Part shown: in pieces, positions 9,870 through 19,546 of the stretch | Numbering within the stretch: the stretch's first letter is position 1 | Layout of the letters: every line of letters begins with the position of its first letter | Source: Rhodobiaceae bacterium | GTDB taxonomy: Bacteria; Pseudomonadota; Alphaproteobacteria; RS24 | Length of the DNA stretch: 64,000 nucleotides | Reading direction: 5' to 3' | Assembly (NCBI GenBank): GCA_024645085.1 | Contig: JAHEGN010000001.1 | Location: 90,771 to 154,770 of the forward strand | Notes under the pieces: model-generated | What the model saw: only the letters and a program-made list of their open reading frames with translations | What the model was told of the DNA's origin: nothing | Databases searched by the model: none | Position numbers and translations under genes: made by a program

Positions 9870-9899
9870 TGTATAGCCGACAAAAGGCGTGGCTGTAAA
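9870..9899 (-). promoter_or_regulatory. predicted promoter of trcR
   Basis: Read on the minus strand, TTTACA (9899-9894) is followed after 18 bases by TATACA (9875-9870). It gives a leader of about 80 bases before the trcR ATG. Both hexamers are fair matches to sigma70 consensus. Confidence 0.4.
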
Positions 9900-9904
9900 A
9901 CACT

Positions 9905-10909
9905 TTAATTGTCGCAAGTCAGAATGATTTTGCCAATATGCGCACTCGATTCCATTAATTGATGCGCTGCACCGGCTTGTGACAGGGCAAATGTCGTGTC
10001 GACAATGGGTTTCACCTGGTCACCAATATGCGGCCAAACATGCTTGGCAATGGCTTGCGTAAGGCGGGTTTTTTCTTCAATCGCCCGGGCCCGAAGGGTC
10101 GAGCCGGTCAAAGTCAGATTTTTTAGCATCACCGGCATCATGTCAATTTCAGCCTGGCTGCCTTGCAAATGGGCGATATTGATAATCCGTCCGCCGCGCG
10201 CCGCCGCTTGAATATTGCGTTGAAAATACGGCCCGCCAACCATATCGAGAATAATATCCATGCCGTGGCCATCGCTGAAACTTGCGCTTTGCGCGACAAA
10301 ATCATCTTGCCGATAATTGACCGCTAGATCTGCGCCTAAATCGGTGCAGGCGGCGCATTTTTGCGCATTGCCGGCGGTGGTCATGACCTTGGCGCCGGCC
10401 ATTTTTGCCATTTGAATGGCGGTGGTGCCAATGCCGCTAGAGCCGCCATGGATGAGCAGATAATCGTCTTTTTTCAGTTCGCCGAGTTCAAAGACATTGG
10501 CCCAAACGGTGAAAATGGTTTCCGGCAGGGCGGCCGCCTCGACAAAGCTCATATCATCGGGCACGGGAAGAATATGGTCTTGATGAACAACCGCATATTC
10601 GGCATAGCCGCCACCCGCGACAAGGGCGGCGATGCGGGCGCCGATTTGCCATTTGCTGACATTGGCGCCACAGGCGACGATGGTGCCGGAAAATTCCAGA
10701 CCCATAATGTCGGAAGCGCCCGGAGGCGGTGGATAAAACCCCATGCGTTGATAGCAATCACCGCGATTAACACCGGCCGCTGCGACTTTCACAAGCACCT
10801 CATCGGCGCTAAAGGCTGGCAGCGGATAGGCGTCGCAGCTCAGGCTTTCTGCGGTTTTCTCGGGGCCTATTGTAATCGCTTGCATGGTTGCAGGTAAATT
10901 TCCACTCAT
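9905..10909 (-). CDS. NAD(P)H-quinone oxidoreductase, PIG3 family
   Basis: 334 residues of the zinc-free medium-chain dehydrogenase family. The N-terminal GroES-like part contains GVNRGDCYQRMGFYPPPPGA, typical of the PIG3/quinone-oxidoreductase branch. The Rossmann domain has the GSSGIGTTAIQMAK nucleotide loop near residue 155 (an AxxGxxG-like variant) and ends in a KIILT strand. It probably reduces quinones or enals with NADPH. The ATG at 10909 is used; an ATG at 10885 (MQAITIG) is a plausible alternative and matches the start of many homologues. Confidence 0.88.
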   Translation of the reverse strand: MSGNLPATMQAITIGPEKTAESLSCDAYPLPAFSADEVLVKVAAAGVNRGDCYQRMGFYPPPPGASDIMGLEFSGTIVACGANVSKWQIGARIAALVAGGGYAEYAVVHQDHILPVPDDMSFVEAAALPETIFTVWANVFELGELKKDDYLLIHGGSSGIGTTAIQMAKMAGAKVMTTAGNAQKCAACTDLGADLAVNYRQDDFVAQSASFSDGHGMDIILDMVGGPYFQRNIQAAARGGRIINIAHLQGSQAEIDMMPVMLKNLTLTGSTLRARAIEEKTRLTQAIAKHVWPHIGDQVKPIVDTTFALSQAGAAHQLMESSAHIGKIILTCDN

Positions 10910-10960
10910 TGTACTTATTTTCCTCTATATTTATGCCCAGACTATAGGCAGGAGGATGGC

Positions 10961-11152
10961 ATGATGGAAGAGGAAATCAGGACAAGTCTTGGCTCTGCTC
11001 TACGCGATTTAGTGGCCGAGGATTTGGCTTTAATGAGTTTGGACGACTTATCGCTGCGGGTCGAGGTTTTGCAAGCCGAGATCGAGCGCGCTTTGGCGAT
11101 GATAGAAAGCAAAAAGGGCTCCCACAGTGATGCAGAAGCCCTTTTCAAATAG
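10961..11152 (+). CDS. DUF1192 family small coiled-coil protein
   Basis: A 63-residue acidic protein whose middle reads LMSLDDLSLRVEVLQAEIER, the DUF1192 core. A short helix with heptad-like leucines suggests a coiled coil. The function of the family is not known. AGGAGG lies five bases before the ATG at 10961, a very strong ribosome site. The last codons coincide with a hairpin that terminates the converging rpmE transcript (11112-11145). Confidence 0.8.
   Translation: MMEEEIRTSLGSALRDLVAEDLALMSLDDLSLRVEVLQAEIERALAMIESKKGSHSDAEALFK
11112..11145. terminator. rpmE terminator embedded in the DUF1192 coding end
   Basis: AAAAGGGCT (11112-11120) pairs with AGCCCTTTT (11137-11145) around a 16-base loop. 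On the minus strand it ends in a T-run (CCCTTTTTGC) and is well placed to stop rpmE, which ends at 11168. It can also act on the plus strand at the end of the DUF1192 gene. The hairpin lies entirely inside that coding sequence. Confidence 0.65.
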
Positions 11153-11167
11153 TCTTGAGGAAACTGA

Positions 11168-11389
11168 TTAGCCGATAAAGCTGTCAAATTTCTTGTTAAA
11201 GCGGCTAACGCGACCGGCACGGTCAACAAGCGTTTGCGAGCCTTTGGTCCAAGCCGGATGGGTTGTTGGATCAATGTCCAAAGTCAGCGTCGCGCCTTCT
11301 TCACCATAAGTCGAGCGCGTCTGATATGTGGTCCCATCTGTCATGGCCACGGTGATCATGTGATATTCTGGATGAATGTCCTTTTTCAT
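11168..11389 (-). CDS. rpmE: 50S ribosomal protein L31
   Basis: 73 residues starting [19 protein letters not shown], the L31 signature, and ending in [10 protein letters not shown]. The CxxC zinc residues of the C+ form are absent, so this is the zinc-free form typical of many Alphaproteobacteria. It belongs to the large subunit and bridges to the small subunit head. The gene is divergent from the ABC exporter at 11520, a conserved neighbourhood in this class. Confidence 0.95.
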   Translation of the reverse strand: MKKDIHPEYHMITVAMTDGTTYQTRSTYGEEGATLTLDIDPTTHPAWTKGSQTLVDRAGRVSRFNKKFDSFIG

Positions 11390-11519
11390 AGGTGCATTCC
11401 TTTTCTATTGCGGTTTGAGGCTTATATAGCTGGAACCAAGGCTGGGTGCAAGCCTGTTTACGCACTGGCGTGAAGATGTTGACGCTGTTATAAAGCAGCC
11501 AATCTGAGGAATGGTAATT

Positions 11520-13337
11520 ATGTCACGAGATGACGCCGCTGATGTGGTTGAACAAATTGAAGAAGACGCAAAACGCCGACCACGAGCCCGCAATATGCGG
11601 CCCTTGCGCGCTCTGATTCCGTTTATCGCGCAATATCCGCTGATGATTGCGGCCGCCTTTATGGCGCTGATTTTGGCGACAGCGGCAACGCTGGCAATGC
11701 CAGTGGCTGTGCGTTTCATGATCGATAATGGCTTTTCAAATGCTGATGCCAGCTCCATTGACCGTTATTTCCTAGCCATGTTGGTGGTCGCCATTGTACT
11801 TGGGCTCGCCAGTGCGACGCGGTTTTTCTTTGTTTCATGGCTTGGCGAACGGGTCACCGCTGATTTGCGCGCCGCCGTCTATAATCATATCACCAAATTG
11901 AGCCCAGCGTTTTTTGAAGTCACTCGCACTGGCGAGGTGTTATCGCGGCTGACGGCCGACACGACTTTGATTAAAACCGTCGTTGGTTCCTCTGCTTCAA
12001 TTGCTTTGCGCAATGCTTTCATGTTTGTCGGCTCGGCCGCCATGCTGGTCTACACCAGCTCAACGCTGAGCGCGATGGCTGCTCTGACCTTGCCGGGGGT
12101 GATTATTCCGGTGATTTTATTCGGTCGCATGGTGCGCCGTTTGGCGCGCGCCAGCCAAGACCGCATTGCCGACACCAGCGCCCATGCGGCGGAGACCATC
12201 TCGGCCATGCAAACGGTGCAGTCCTTCACCCATGAAATTGAAGACCGGCGGGTGTTTGGGGCAGCGGTCGAGCAGTCATTTGAAACCGCTCGTTTGCGTA
12301 TTCTGGCGCGGGCTGGCATGACCGCTATTGCCATTGTGCTGATTTTTGGCGGTGTTGTTGGTATTTTATGGGTCGGCGCGCAATATGTGCTGGAAGGCAC
12401 GATGAGTGGCGGCACGCTAAGCCAGTTCATTCTTTATGCCGTCTTATGCGCCACCTCGATTGGTGCTTTGTCGGAAGTTTGGGGCGAGGTGCAATTGGCG
12501 GCTGGGGCGACTGAGCGCTTGATGGAGATTCTCGATGTCGAGCCAGAAATCCAAGCCCCTGCCAATCCGCAATTATTGCCGAAACCGGCGCGCGGTGATG
12601 TGAGTTTTGAGGCGGTGACATTCCAATATCCGTCGCGCCCAAGCGTGTCGGCGTTGCAGCAGGTTTCATTGCAGATTAACTCTGGTGAAACGGTTGCCTT
12701 GGTCGGTGCCTCAGGGGCTGGTAAGAGCACCATGTTCCAGCTTCTATTGCGGTTTTATGACCCGCAATCCGGGCGCATTACAATTGACGGCGTCGATATT
12801 AAAACAGCGGCCCCTGAAGATGTTCGCGAAGCCCTATCTATTGTGCCGCAAGAGACAGTTATTTTTGCCAAATCGGCGCTGGAAAACATTCGTTTCGGGC
12901 GTCCTGACGCCAGCCGCGAAGATGTCATCGCCGCCGCTCAAGCGGCGCAGGCCGACGAATTTTTAAGCCGCCTGCCAGAGGGCTATGACACGCAATTGGG
13001 TGAGCGCGGGGTGACCCTATCGGGTGGCCAGCGTCAGCGCTTGGCGATTGCGCGGGCGATTTTGCGCAATGCACCGGTATTGTTGCTGGATGAAGCGACA
13101 AGTGCGTTGGATGCAGAGAGTGAAGTTCTGGTGCAAAAAGCCTTGGGCACACTAATGGGCGGGCGCACCACTTTGGTGATTGCCCACCGTCTGGCTACTG
13201 TATTGAAAGCCGACCGTATTGTGGTGATGGAAGACGGGCAGATTATTGCCAGCGGCAAACACCATGAATTGCTGGCCGATGGCGGACTTTATGCGCGGCT
13301 CGCCGATTTGCAATTTGGTCAGGCCGCCGCCGAATAA
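11520..13337 (+). CDS. ABC exporter, fused permease and ATPase (MsbA-like)
   Basis: 605 residues: a charged cytoplasmic N-terminus (about 1-35), six predicted membrane helices (about 40-315) and one ATP-binding domain. Walker [10 protein letters not shown] is near residue 396, the signature LSGGQRQR near residue 499 and Walker [13 protein letters not shown] just after it; the switch histidine is in VIAHRL. It would act as a homodimer exporting a lipid or drug-like compound. ATG 11520 is preferred over ATG 11511 because the GAGGA site is properly spaced only for the former. The stop abuts the stop of the converging phosphatase. Confidence 0.93.
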   Translation: MSRDDAADVVEQIEEDAKRRPRARNMRPLRALIPFIAQYPLMIAAAFMALILATAATLAMPVAVRFMIDNGFSNADASSIDRYFLAMLVVAIVLGLASATRFFFVSWLGERVTADLRAAVYNHITKLSPAFFEVTRTGEVLSRLTADTTLIKTVVGSSASIALRNAFMFVGSAAMLVYTSSTLSAMAALTLPGVIIPVILFGRMVRRLARASQDRIADTSAHAAETISAMQTVQSFTHEIEDRRVFGAAVEQSFETARLRILARAGMTAIAIVLIFGGVVGILWVGAQYVLEGTMSGGTLSQFILYAVLCATSIGALSEVWGEVQLAAGATERLMEILDVEPEIQAPANPQLLPKPARGDVSFEAVTFQYPSRPSVSALQQVSLQINSGETVALVGASGAGKSTMFQLLLRFYDPQSGRITIDGVDIKTAAPEDVREALSIVPQETVIFAKSALENIRFGRPDASREDVIAAAQAAQADEFLSRLPEGYDTQLGERGVTLSGGQRQRLAIARAILRNAPVLLLDEATSALDAESEVLVQKALGTLMGGRTTLVIAHRLATVLKADRIVVMEDGQIIASGKHHELLADGGLYARLADLQFGQAAAE

Positions 13338-14123
13338 TTATTTTTCGAGATTTTTGAGCAGGGCTTCGTGAATGGCTTCATTGCCGGCGACCACTGTGCC
13401 GGTTTCCATAAAGCGATTACGGTTGGTCTCGTCCGAGACCATGCCACCAGCTTCACGCACCAACATAATCCCAGCCGCCATATCCCATGGTGCCAGACCA
13501 CGTTCCCAGAAGCCGTCAAAACGCCCAGCAGCGACAAAAGCCAGATCAAGTGAGGCGGCGCCAAAGCGGCGAATGCCAGCGACTTTTGGCAATAGGGTTT
13601 GCATTTCAGTAATGAATTCAGGGCGACCAGCGCGTTCACCATGCGGGGCGCCGCAAGCCAGAACGGCGTCTGATAAGGCAGTGCGCCCAGCCACCCGTAG
13701 GCGGCCATGTTGGTAAAATGCACCTTGCCCACGTTCGGCGTGGAATAATTCATCGGTAATCGGATTATACACGACACCGGCGGTCAATTTTCTGTCACGT
13801 TCAAGAGCAATCGAAATGGCAAAATGCGGAATGCCGTGCATGAAATTAGTGGTGCCATCCAATGGGTCGATAATCCACCGGTGTGATTTATCGGTTCCTT
13901 CGATCTCACCAGCTTCTTCTAACAAAAACCCATAACCGGGGCGCGCTTCTTGCAATTCTTCGAAGATAATTTTTTCCGCCCGCAAATCGGCATTGGTAAC
14001 AAAATCACCGGGCCCTTTGCGTGACACTTGTAGATTCTCAATTTCACCGAAATCGCGACGCAACGCCCGACCAGCTTTTTCAGCCGTGGCAATCATTACA
14101 TTCAAAATAGGGGATAGAGCCAT
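13338..14123 (-). CDS. suhB: inositol monophosphatase family protein
   Basis: 261 residues of the magnesium-dependent inositol monophosphatase family. Metal-binding motifs are FLLEEAGEIE near residue 65, WIIDPLDGTTNFMHG near residue 83, and APWDMAAGIMLVREAGG near residue 210. It hydrolyses inositol-1-phosphate or related sugar phosphates; SuhB homologues also act with transcription factors on rRNA operons. The ATG is three bases downstream of the efp stop, so it belongs to the same operon. SuhB is the likely equivalent, but other paralogues of this family exist. Confidence 0.88.
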   Translation of the reverse strand: MALSPILNVMIATAEKAGRALRRDFGEIENLQVSRKGPGDFVTNADLRAEKIIFEELQEARPGYGFLLEEAGEIEGTDKSHRWIIDPLDGTTNFMHGIPHFAISIALERDRKLTAGVVYNPITDELFHAERGQGAFYQHGRLRVAGRTALSDAVLACGAPHGERAGRPEFITEMQTLLPKVAGIRRFGAASLDLAFVAAGRFDGFWERGLAPWDMAAGIMLVREAGGMVSDETNRNRFMETGTVVAGNEAIHEALLKNLEK

Positions 14124-14126
14124 AAG

Positions 14127-14690
14127 TTATTCAGCCCTTTTGAGGTAAGTGACTTCAGTAGTATCAACGACAATTTTATCGCCAATCGAAATGAAAGGCG
14201 GCACACCGAGGCGCACGCCATTTTCTAAAACCGCGGGCTTATATGATGATGACACAGTCTGGCCTTTAACCACCGGCTCGGTGTCGGTGACTTCCAGCGT
14301 CACTTGATCGGGCAGGCGTACGCCAATGGCTTTTTCTTCGTGCATCTCAACAACCACCATCATGCCGTCTTGCAAAAACGCCGCGCGCTCGCCAACAAAA
14401 TCACTCTGCAATTCAATTTGGTCGTAGCTCTCAGTGTCCATAAAGGTCAAAACGCCGTCGGCTTCATAAAGGAATTGATAATCACGCTGCTCCAAACGAA
14501 CTTTCTCAATGGTCTCGGATGAGCGAAAACGCTCATTGAGTTTTGATCCAGTGACGAGGTTTTTTAACTCAACCTGCGCAAATGCTCCGCCTTTGCCGGG
14601 TTTGACGTGCTGCAATTTCACCGCAATCCACAGGCCGTCATTATGTTTAATGACATTGCCGGGGCGAATTTCGTTTCCGTTGATTTTCAT
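14127..14690 (-). CDS. efp: translation elongation factor P
   Basis: 187 residues, the standard EF-P length. It begins [14 protein letters not shown] and has the modification loop KPGKGGAF with Lys33, the position of the beta-lysylated residue in the E. coli protein. The C-terminal OB domains are complete, ending [16 protein letters not shown] relieves ribosome stalling at polyproline stretches. The ATG at 14690 matches homologues; the open frame extends upstream but is not conserved. It is followed at once by the phosphatase gene. Confidence 0.96.
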   Translation of the reverse strand: MKINGNEIRPGNVIKHNDGLWIAVKLQHVKPGKGGAFAQVELKNLVTGSKLNERFRSSETIEKVRLEQRDYQFLYEADGVLTFMDTESYDQIELQSDFVGERAAFLQDGMMVVVEMHEEKAIGVRLPDQVTLEVTDTEPVVKGQTVSSSYKPAVLENGVRLGVPPFISIGDKIVVDTTEVTYLKRAE

Positions 14691-14770
14691 GGCGACTACC
14701 TTTTTTCTCAGATGCGCTCTGATAGCACCCCTTGGCGTGTGAAACAAAGCCAAACTTTACTGCTGGGCGA

Positions 14771-15451
14771 CTAATCGCGGTCTAATTTATCGAATAGGGT
14801 GGCAAATTGCCCGTCAATTAGCTGATTAAGCGCAGTCACCGCCGCTTCGGGCCCCTCAGCGTGGTTCCATATGCCAGAGGATATGGCGAGAAAATCAGCC
14901 CCTGCGGTGATTAAAGGCGCCGCATTATCAACTGTGATGCCACCAATGGCCAGGCACGGCGGCTCCATCATTTCTTGCCACCAGCTCAATAGGTCAAGCT
15001 CGGCAGTGGCTTCCACTTGTTTGGTTTGGGTCGGGTAAAAGGCGCCAAAGGCGACATAATCGGCGCCGGCCTCACCGGCGGTCATCGCCAAATGCCGCGA
15101 ATTATGGCAAGTGACGCCAATAATTTTATCGGCGCCCAAAATTTCGCGGGCCTGTTTCACCGTGCCGTCTTGTTGGCCAATATGCACGCCGTCGCAATCA
15201 TATTGCTTGGCAAGGGCCGCATAGTCATTGATCAAAAACGCCACATCATGGGCCAAAGCAATTGGTTTTAAGGCGTCAATCGCTTGGCCGATAATCTCAT
15301 GATCTTGCGGGCCGCCGTCAGCGGCTTTCAAACGCAATTGCAAACAGGCGACATCGCCAGCCGCCAACGTCGTTTCCAAAATTGGGGCAAATTTTTCTAA
15401 GTCAATTTGCGGCGGGGTGATGAGATAAAGACGGGTCGGCGGGCGGGCCAT
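14771..15451 (-). CDS. thiE: thiamine phosphate synthase
   Basis: 226 residues with the TIM-barrel ThiE pattern: LYLITPP at the N-terminus, FLINDYAALAKQYDCDGVHI in the middle (about 97-116), GVTCHN, and DYVAFGAFYPTQTK near residue 155 for diphosphate binding. It joins the HMP pyrophosphate and thiazole phosphate halves of thiamine. The ATG at 15451 directly follows the aroC stop. No other thi biosynthesis gene is adjacent, although an NMT1-type importer that could bring in pyrimidine lies at 44-47 kb. Confidence 0.9.
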   Translation of the reverse strand: MARPPTRLYLITPPQIDLEKFAPILETTLAAGDVACLQLRLKAADGGPQDHEIIGQAIDALKPIALAHDVAFLINDYAALAKQYDCDGVHIGQQDGTVKQAREILGADKIIGVTCHNSRHLAMTAGEAGADYVAFGAFYPTQTKQVEATAELDLLSWWQEMMEPPCLAIGGITVDNAAPLITAGADFLAISSGIWNHAEGPEAAVTALNQLIDGQFATLFDKLDRD

Positions 15452-15452
15452 T

Positions 15453-16544
15453 TTATTTGCCAGCACGCTGGCCAAAATGGCGCAATTTATGGTCGGCCAG
15501 AACACAGGCCATCATCGCCTCGCCAACTGGCACAGCGCGAATGCCGACGCAGGGATCATGGCGGCCTTTGGTGATGATTTCGGTTTCTTCACCAGCGCGT
15601 GAAATGGTTTTGCGCGGCGTCAAAATCGACGAGGTCGGTTTGACGGCAAAGCGCACGACAATATCTTGACCGGTTGAAATGCCGCCCAAAATGCCACCGG
15701 CGTGATTGCTGTCAAAACTGGCTTTTGCGCCATCGGCGTGCATTTCATCAGCATTGGCTTCGCCGGTCAGCGCAGCAGCGCCGAAACCTTCGCCGATTTC
15801 AACGCCTTTGACGGCATTTATGCTCATCATGGCGCCAGCTAAATCGGCGTCTAATTTGCCATAGACCGGGGCGCCCCAGCCGACCGGTACGCCGCTGGCG
15901 ACAATTTCAATGACGGCACCGCAAGACGAGCCTGCCTTGCGCACGCCGTCGAGATAGTCTTCCCATTGCGCCGCCGCTTGTTTGTCGGGGCACCAGAAAG
16001 GATTGTTTTCAACTTCGGCCCAATCCCAATTGTCGCGGTTGATTTTATGCGGCCCCATTTGCACCAAAGCGCCACGAATGGTGACACCATCGAGGACTTT
16101 GCGGGCAATGCCGCCAGCTGCGACACGGGCGGCTGTTTCGCGTGCTGATTGACGGCCACCGCCGCGATAATCGCGCACGCCATATTTTTCCATATAGGTG
16201 TAATCGGCGTGGCCTGGGCGGTATTTATCTTTAATGTCGCCATAATCTTTTGAGCGTTGGTCGGTGTTTTCAATCAGCAATTGAATCGGCGTGCCCGTGG
16301 TCACTTGCGCGCCAGTATCAGGATCTTCAAACACGCCGGACAGGATTTTGACGGCATCGGGTTCTTGGCGTTGGGTGGTGAAACGATTTTGCCCGGGGCG
16401 GCGCCGATCGAGCCAGTGCTGCAAATCAGCCTCGCTTATTGGCAAACGCGCAGGCGCACCGTCGACCACGGCGCCAAGCGCTGGCCCGTGGCTTTCGCCC
16501 CATGTGGTGATGGTGAATAAATGCCCGAAACGATTATGCGACAT
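15453..16544 (-). CDS. aroC: chorismate synthase
   Basis: 363 residues. The start [20 protein letters not shown] is the chorismate synthase signature. The flavin/substrate motifs [11 protein letters not shown] and [16 protein letters not shown] follow near residues 107 and 125, and GGISTGQDI and RHDPCVG are present later. It makes chorismate from EPSP with reduced FMN, the last step of the shikimate pathway. It lies 8 bases after fabI and 1 base before thiE, pointing to a fabI-aroC-thiE transcript. Confidence 0.97.
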   Translation of the reverse strand: MSHNRFGHLFTITTWGESHGPALGAVVDGAPARLPISEADLQHWLDRRRPGQNRFTTQRQEPDAVKILSGVFEDPDTGAQVTTGTPIQLLIENTDQRSKDYGDIKDKYRPGHADYTYMEKYGVRDYRGGGRQSARETAARVAAGGIARKVLDGVTIRGALVQMGPHKINRDNWDWAEVENNPFWCPDKQAAAQWEDYLDGVRKAGSSCGAVIEIVASGVPVGWGAPVYGKLDADLAGAMMSINAVKGVEIGEGFGAAALTGEANADEMHADGAKASFDSNHAGGILGGISTGQDIVVRFAVKPTSSILTPRKTISRAGEETEIITKGRHDPCVGIRAVPVGEAMMACVLADHKLRHFGQRAGK

Positions 16545-16552
16545 TATGTGGC

Positions 16553-17353
16553 CTAAGCCCCTTCCTCGTCGGAAATCATGCGCATGCCAATGGCATTATA
16601 GCCAGCATCAACGTGATGATTTTCGCCGGTTACGCCAGTGCTCAAATCAGACAATAAATAAAGCGCTGAATTACCAACTTCCTCAATCGTCACATTTTTA
16701 CGCATTGGTGCGTTTTCTTCATTCCATTTCAGCATCATCCGCAGACCGCCAATACCGGCGGCGGCGAGGGTTTTAATTGGCCCCGCTGAAACTGAGTTTA
16801 CGCGAATATTTTGCTTGCCCAAATCTGCCGCCAAATAACGCACGCTGGCTTCCAGCGCTGCCTTGGCCACACCCATGACGTTATAATGCGGGATGACTTT
16901 TTCGGCCCCGAAATAGCTCAAGGTCAGCAGCGAGCCGCCATTGGGCATGAGTTTTTCGGCCCGATTGGCAACAGCGGTGAAGCTATAGCAAGAAATATTT
17001 AAGCTCATGGCAAAATTGCCCGGCGATGTATCAACATAACGGCCGGTCAATTCATCCTTATCGGCAAAGGCAATGGCGTGGACGACGAAATCGATCTCGC
17101 CCCATTGTTGTTTGAGCGTGTCAAACACCGCATCAATACTGGCTTCATCGGTGACGTCGCACGGCAGAACAAGGTTGGCGCCAATACTGTCGGCCAATGG
17201 TTTGACACGCCGCTCCAGCGCTTCGCCTTGATAGGTGAAGGCTAATTCAGCACCGGCATCGGCGCAGGCTTGGGCAATGCCCCAAGCGATTGAGCGCTGA
17301 TTGGCGACCCCCATAATCAGGCCGCGTTTGCCTTTCATCAATCCATTTGTCAT
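16553..17353 (-). CDS. fabI: enoyl-ACP reductase (NADH)
   Basis: 266 residues, a classic FabI. The cofactor loop reads [17 protein letters not shown] near residue 11. The catalytic Tyr157 and Lys164 sit in HYNVMGVAK, with the second tyrosine at 147 in [18 protein letters not shown] forms the substrate-binding loop that carries triclosan contacts. It performs the final reduction of fatty-acid elongation. It heads the minus-strand run fabI-aroC-thiE-efp-suhB. Confidence 0.96.
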   Translation of the reverse strand: MTNGLMKGKRGLIMGVANQRSIAWGIAQACADAGAELAFTYQGEALERRVKPLADSIGANLVLPCDVTDEASIDAVFDTLKQQWGEIDFVVHAIAFADKDELTGRYVDTSPGNFAMSLNISCYSFTAVANRAEKLMPNGGSLLTLSYFGAEKVIPHYNVMGVAKAALEASVRYLAADLGKQNIRVNSVSAGPIKTLAAAGIGGLRMMLKWNEENAPMRKNVTIEEVGNSALYLLSDLSTGVTGENHHVDAGYNAIGMRMISDEEGA

Positions 17354-17441
17354 GAACCATATCCTTTGTTCGTTTATCTCTCATTTGTGTATAAACTGCT
17401 CTGCCGCGAAAGCCTAGAGGTGTCAGTGGCAAATTTCATGG

Positions 17442-17894
17442 CTATTGGTCGAAATTCTGCAGCGGCATATCTTGTATTTGCTGCAATTCAACAGCCGGTT
17501 GGTAGTTTTGCGCTGCCGCCAGCGCCAGCCATTTGCGGGCTTGCTCGCCATCATAACCAATGCCGTCAGCTTCGAAATACATCATGGCGAGGTTGAATTG
17601 GGCTGGCGCAAAACCTAATCGGGCGGCGCGATAATAATAGCCACGGGCTATTTCAGGGTTTTTTTCAACGCCCAAACCACGGCGGTATAAATGGCCGATA
17701 TTGCGCAGGGCAGCGAGGTCGTAATTATCGGCCAAGGGCTGCCAATAGCTGCGCGCGGCCCGATAGTCACCGGCATCATAAGCGGCCGTGCCTTTGGCAA
17801 ATAAATCATCGATTTTTTGCGCCGGAACATGCGCCGCGCAGCCAGCGACGGCAAGGCAGATAAAAACTGCAATAAATTTGGACGCACGGGTCAT
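17442..17894 (-). CDS. Sel1/TPR-repeat lipoprotein
   Basis: 150 residues with a lipoprotein signal: positively charged start, hydrophobic stretch and the lipobox VAGC (acylated cysteine at residue 19). The remainder holds Sel1-like repeats: GHLYRRGLGVEKNPEIARGY near residue 67, followed by LAMMYFEADGIGYDGEQARK. Such repeats bind other proteins, so an envelope-associated scaffold role is likely but unproven. The ATG at 17894 is chosen because it gives the signal peptide; the longer frame upstream runs antisense through pdxH. Confidence 0.78.
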   Translation of the reverse strand: MTRASKFIAVFICLAVAGCAAHVPAQKIDDLFAKGTAAYDAGDYRAARSYWQPLADNYDLAALRNIGHLYRRGLGVEKNPEIARGYYYRAARLGFAPAQFNLAMMYFEADGIGYDGEQARKWLALAAAQNYQPAVELQQIQDMPLQNFDQ

Positions 17895-17938
17895 GCGCCT
17901 ATATATAATACAGTTATTAGCAAAGAGGAACGCAGCAG

Positions 17939-18553
17939 ATGAGTGGCTTTGACGAGATTTTTGATGCGCCAGCGGCCGATCCAATGGCAGTTTTTGACGC
18001 ATGGTTGAGCCAAGCGGCGGCATCAGAACCCAATGACCCCAATGCCATGTCACTGGCGACAGTGGATGGTGATGGCATGCCGAATGCCCGCATGGTGTTG
18101 TTGAAAGGCCATGATCAACGCGGCTTTGTGTTCTATACAAATTTGAACAGCCAAAAGGGCGCTGAGCTCAATGATAATGCGCGCGCGGCGCTGTGTTTTC
18201 ATTGGAAAAGCCTGCACCGGCAAGTGCGCGTGCAAGGGCCTGTGAGTGCTGTCAGCGAACAAGAAGCTGACGCTTATTTCACCTCGCGCGGGGCCGAAAG
18301 CCGCCTCGGCGCTTGGGCGTCGCAGCAATCGCAAACCTTGCAAAACCGAGCAACGCTGGACGCCGCCTATGATGCCGCATTGGCGCAATATGGCGAGGAA
18401 AATATTCCCCGCCCACCGCATTGGTCAGGGCGACGCATCATCCCATTGAAAATTGAGTTTTGGCAAGATGGAGCTCATCGCTTGCACAATCGTTTGGTCT
18501 ATCATCGTGCGACGCCAGATGACGCTTGGTCGACCCGACTTTTATACCCGTAA
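17939..18553 (+). CDS. pdxH: pyridoxamine 5'-phosphate oxidase
   Basis: 204 residues of the FMN-dependent PNPOx family. Motifs include NAMSLATVDGDGMPNARMVL near residue 35, the FYTNLNSQKGAEL block near residue 65 and CFHWKSLHRQVRVQG near residue 86. The C-terminus carries the family tail IEFWQDGAHRLHNRL and ends in RLLYP. It oxidises PNP or PMP to pyridoxal phosphate. The gene is divergent from the lipoprotein gene and followed by a metal exporter on the same strand. Confidence 0.95.
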   Translation: MSGFDEIFDAPAADPMAVFDAWLSQAAASEPNDPNAMSLATVDGDGMPNARMVLLKGHDQRGFVFYTNLNSQKGAELNDNARAALCFHWKSLHRQVRVQGPVSAVSEQEADAYFTSRGAESRLGAWASQQSQTLQNRATLDAAYDAALAQYGEENIPRPPHWSGRRIIPLKIEFWQDGAHRLHNRLVYHRATPDDAWSTRLLYP

Positions 18554-18595
18554 GCGCATCATTGGTGCGTTGACGAATATCTGATACAACAAGCT

Positions 18596-19531
18596 ATGAC
18601 CCAGTCACATAATCATTTATCACACGATCACATCGGGCTTGAGCCCGGCAAGCGGGTGCGTGGCACGGCGCTGCTGGCGATTGTTGTCGCCAGCGTGTTG
18701 ATTGTCATCAAAGCCGGCGCTTGGATGCTAACCGGCTCTGTGGCTTTGCTCGGCTCATTTCTCGATTCCGTGATGGATTTGTCTTTGTCGGTGATGAATT
18801 TTTTCGCCATTCGCCATGCGCAAACACCAGCTGATAAAGAACATCGGTTTGGCCATGGCAAGGCAGAAGCCTTAGCGGCGCTGGTGCAGGCCGCCATGTT
18901 GTTATCGGCGGCTTTGTTTTTGCTCTATGAAGCCTTGCAGGCGATTTTGGCGCCACAACCAATCGCCGCCAGCAATATTGGTATTGGCGTGATGGTGGTG
19001 TCGATTATTTTGACGCTTGGTTTGGTCTTCGTGCAACGCCGCGTGGCCAAAGCCACACAATCAGTGGCTATTTCCGCCGATAGCGCGCATTACACCGGCG
19101 ATATTGTCATCAATCTTGGGGTGATTTTGGCGTTGGTGTTGTCAGGCCATTTTGGTTTGCCTTATGCCGACCCGACTCTTGGCATGGTGGTGGCGCTGAT
19201 TTTGATCAACAGCTCGCGCCAGGTTTTCGTCAATGCCGCCGATCAATTGATGGACCGCGAATTTGACGATGCCGATCGGGCCGAAATCAAGCGGCTGATT
19301 TTATCGCATCCGCAGGTCTTGGGCCTGCATGATTTACGCACCCGCCGCGCTGGACTGACCAGTTTTATTCAGTGTCATATTGAGCTTGATGGCGCCATGT
19401 CATTGACTATGGCGCATCAAATTTCTGACGCGGTTGAGGCGTTGGTGCTGGCCAAATTCCCGCAATCGGAAGTGCTGTTGCATCAAGACCCTGAAGGCCA
19501 AGAGCCGATTACCCAGCTTGAAAAACACTAG
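18596..19531 (+). CDS. cation diffusion facilitator metal exporter
   Basis: 311 residues with about six membrane helices in the first 215 residues and a cytoplasmic C-terminal domain. The transport-site motif DSVMD is near residue 58 and the second one, HYTGD, near residue 163. The RFGHGKAEALAAL loop is typical of the FieF/YiiP branch. It exports divalent metals such as zinc or iron in exchange for protons. Histidines at the N-terminus (SHNHLSHDHIG) may help bind metal. No adjacent regulator is seen. Confidence 0.92.
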   Translation: MTQSHNHLSHDHIGLEPGKRVRGTALLAIVVASVLIVIKAGAWMLTGSVALLGSFLDSVMDLSLSVMNFFAIRHAQTPADKEHRFGHGKAEALAALVQAAMLLSAALFLLYEALQAILAPQPIAASNIGIGVMVVSIILTLGLVFVQRRVAKATQSVAISADSAHYTGDIVINLGVILALVLSGHFGLPYADPTLGMVVALILINSSRQVFVNAADQLMDREFDDADRAEIKRLILSHPQVLGLHDLRTRRAGLTSFIQCHIELDGAMSLTMAHQISDAVEALVLAKFPQSEVLLHQDPEGQEPITQLEKH

Positions 19532-19546
19532 CGCCCTGAAGGCTGT

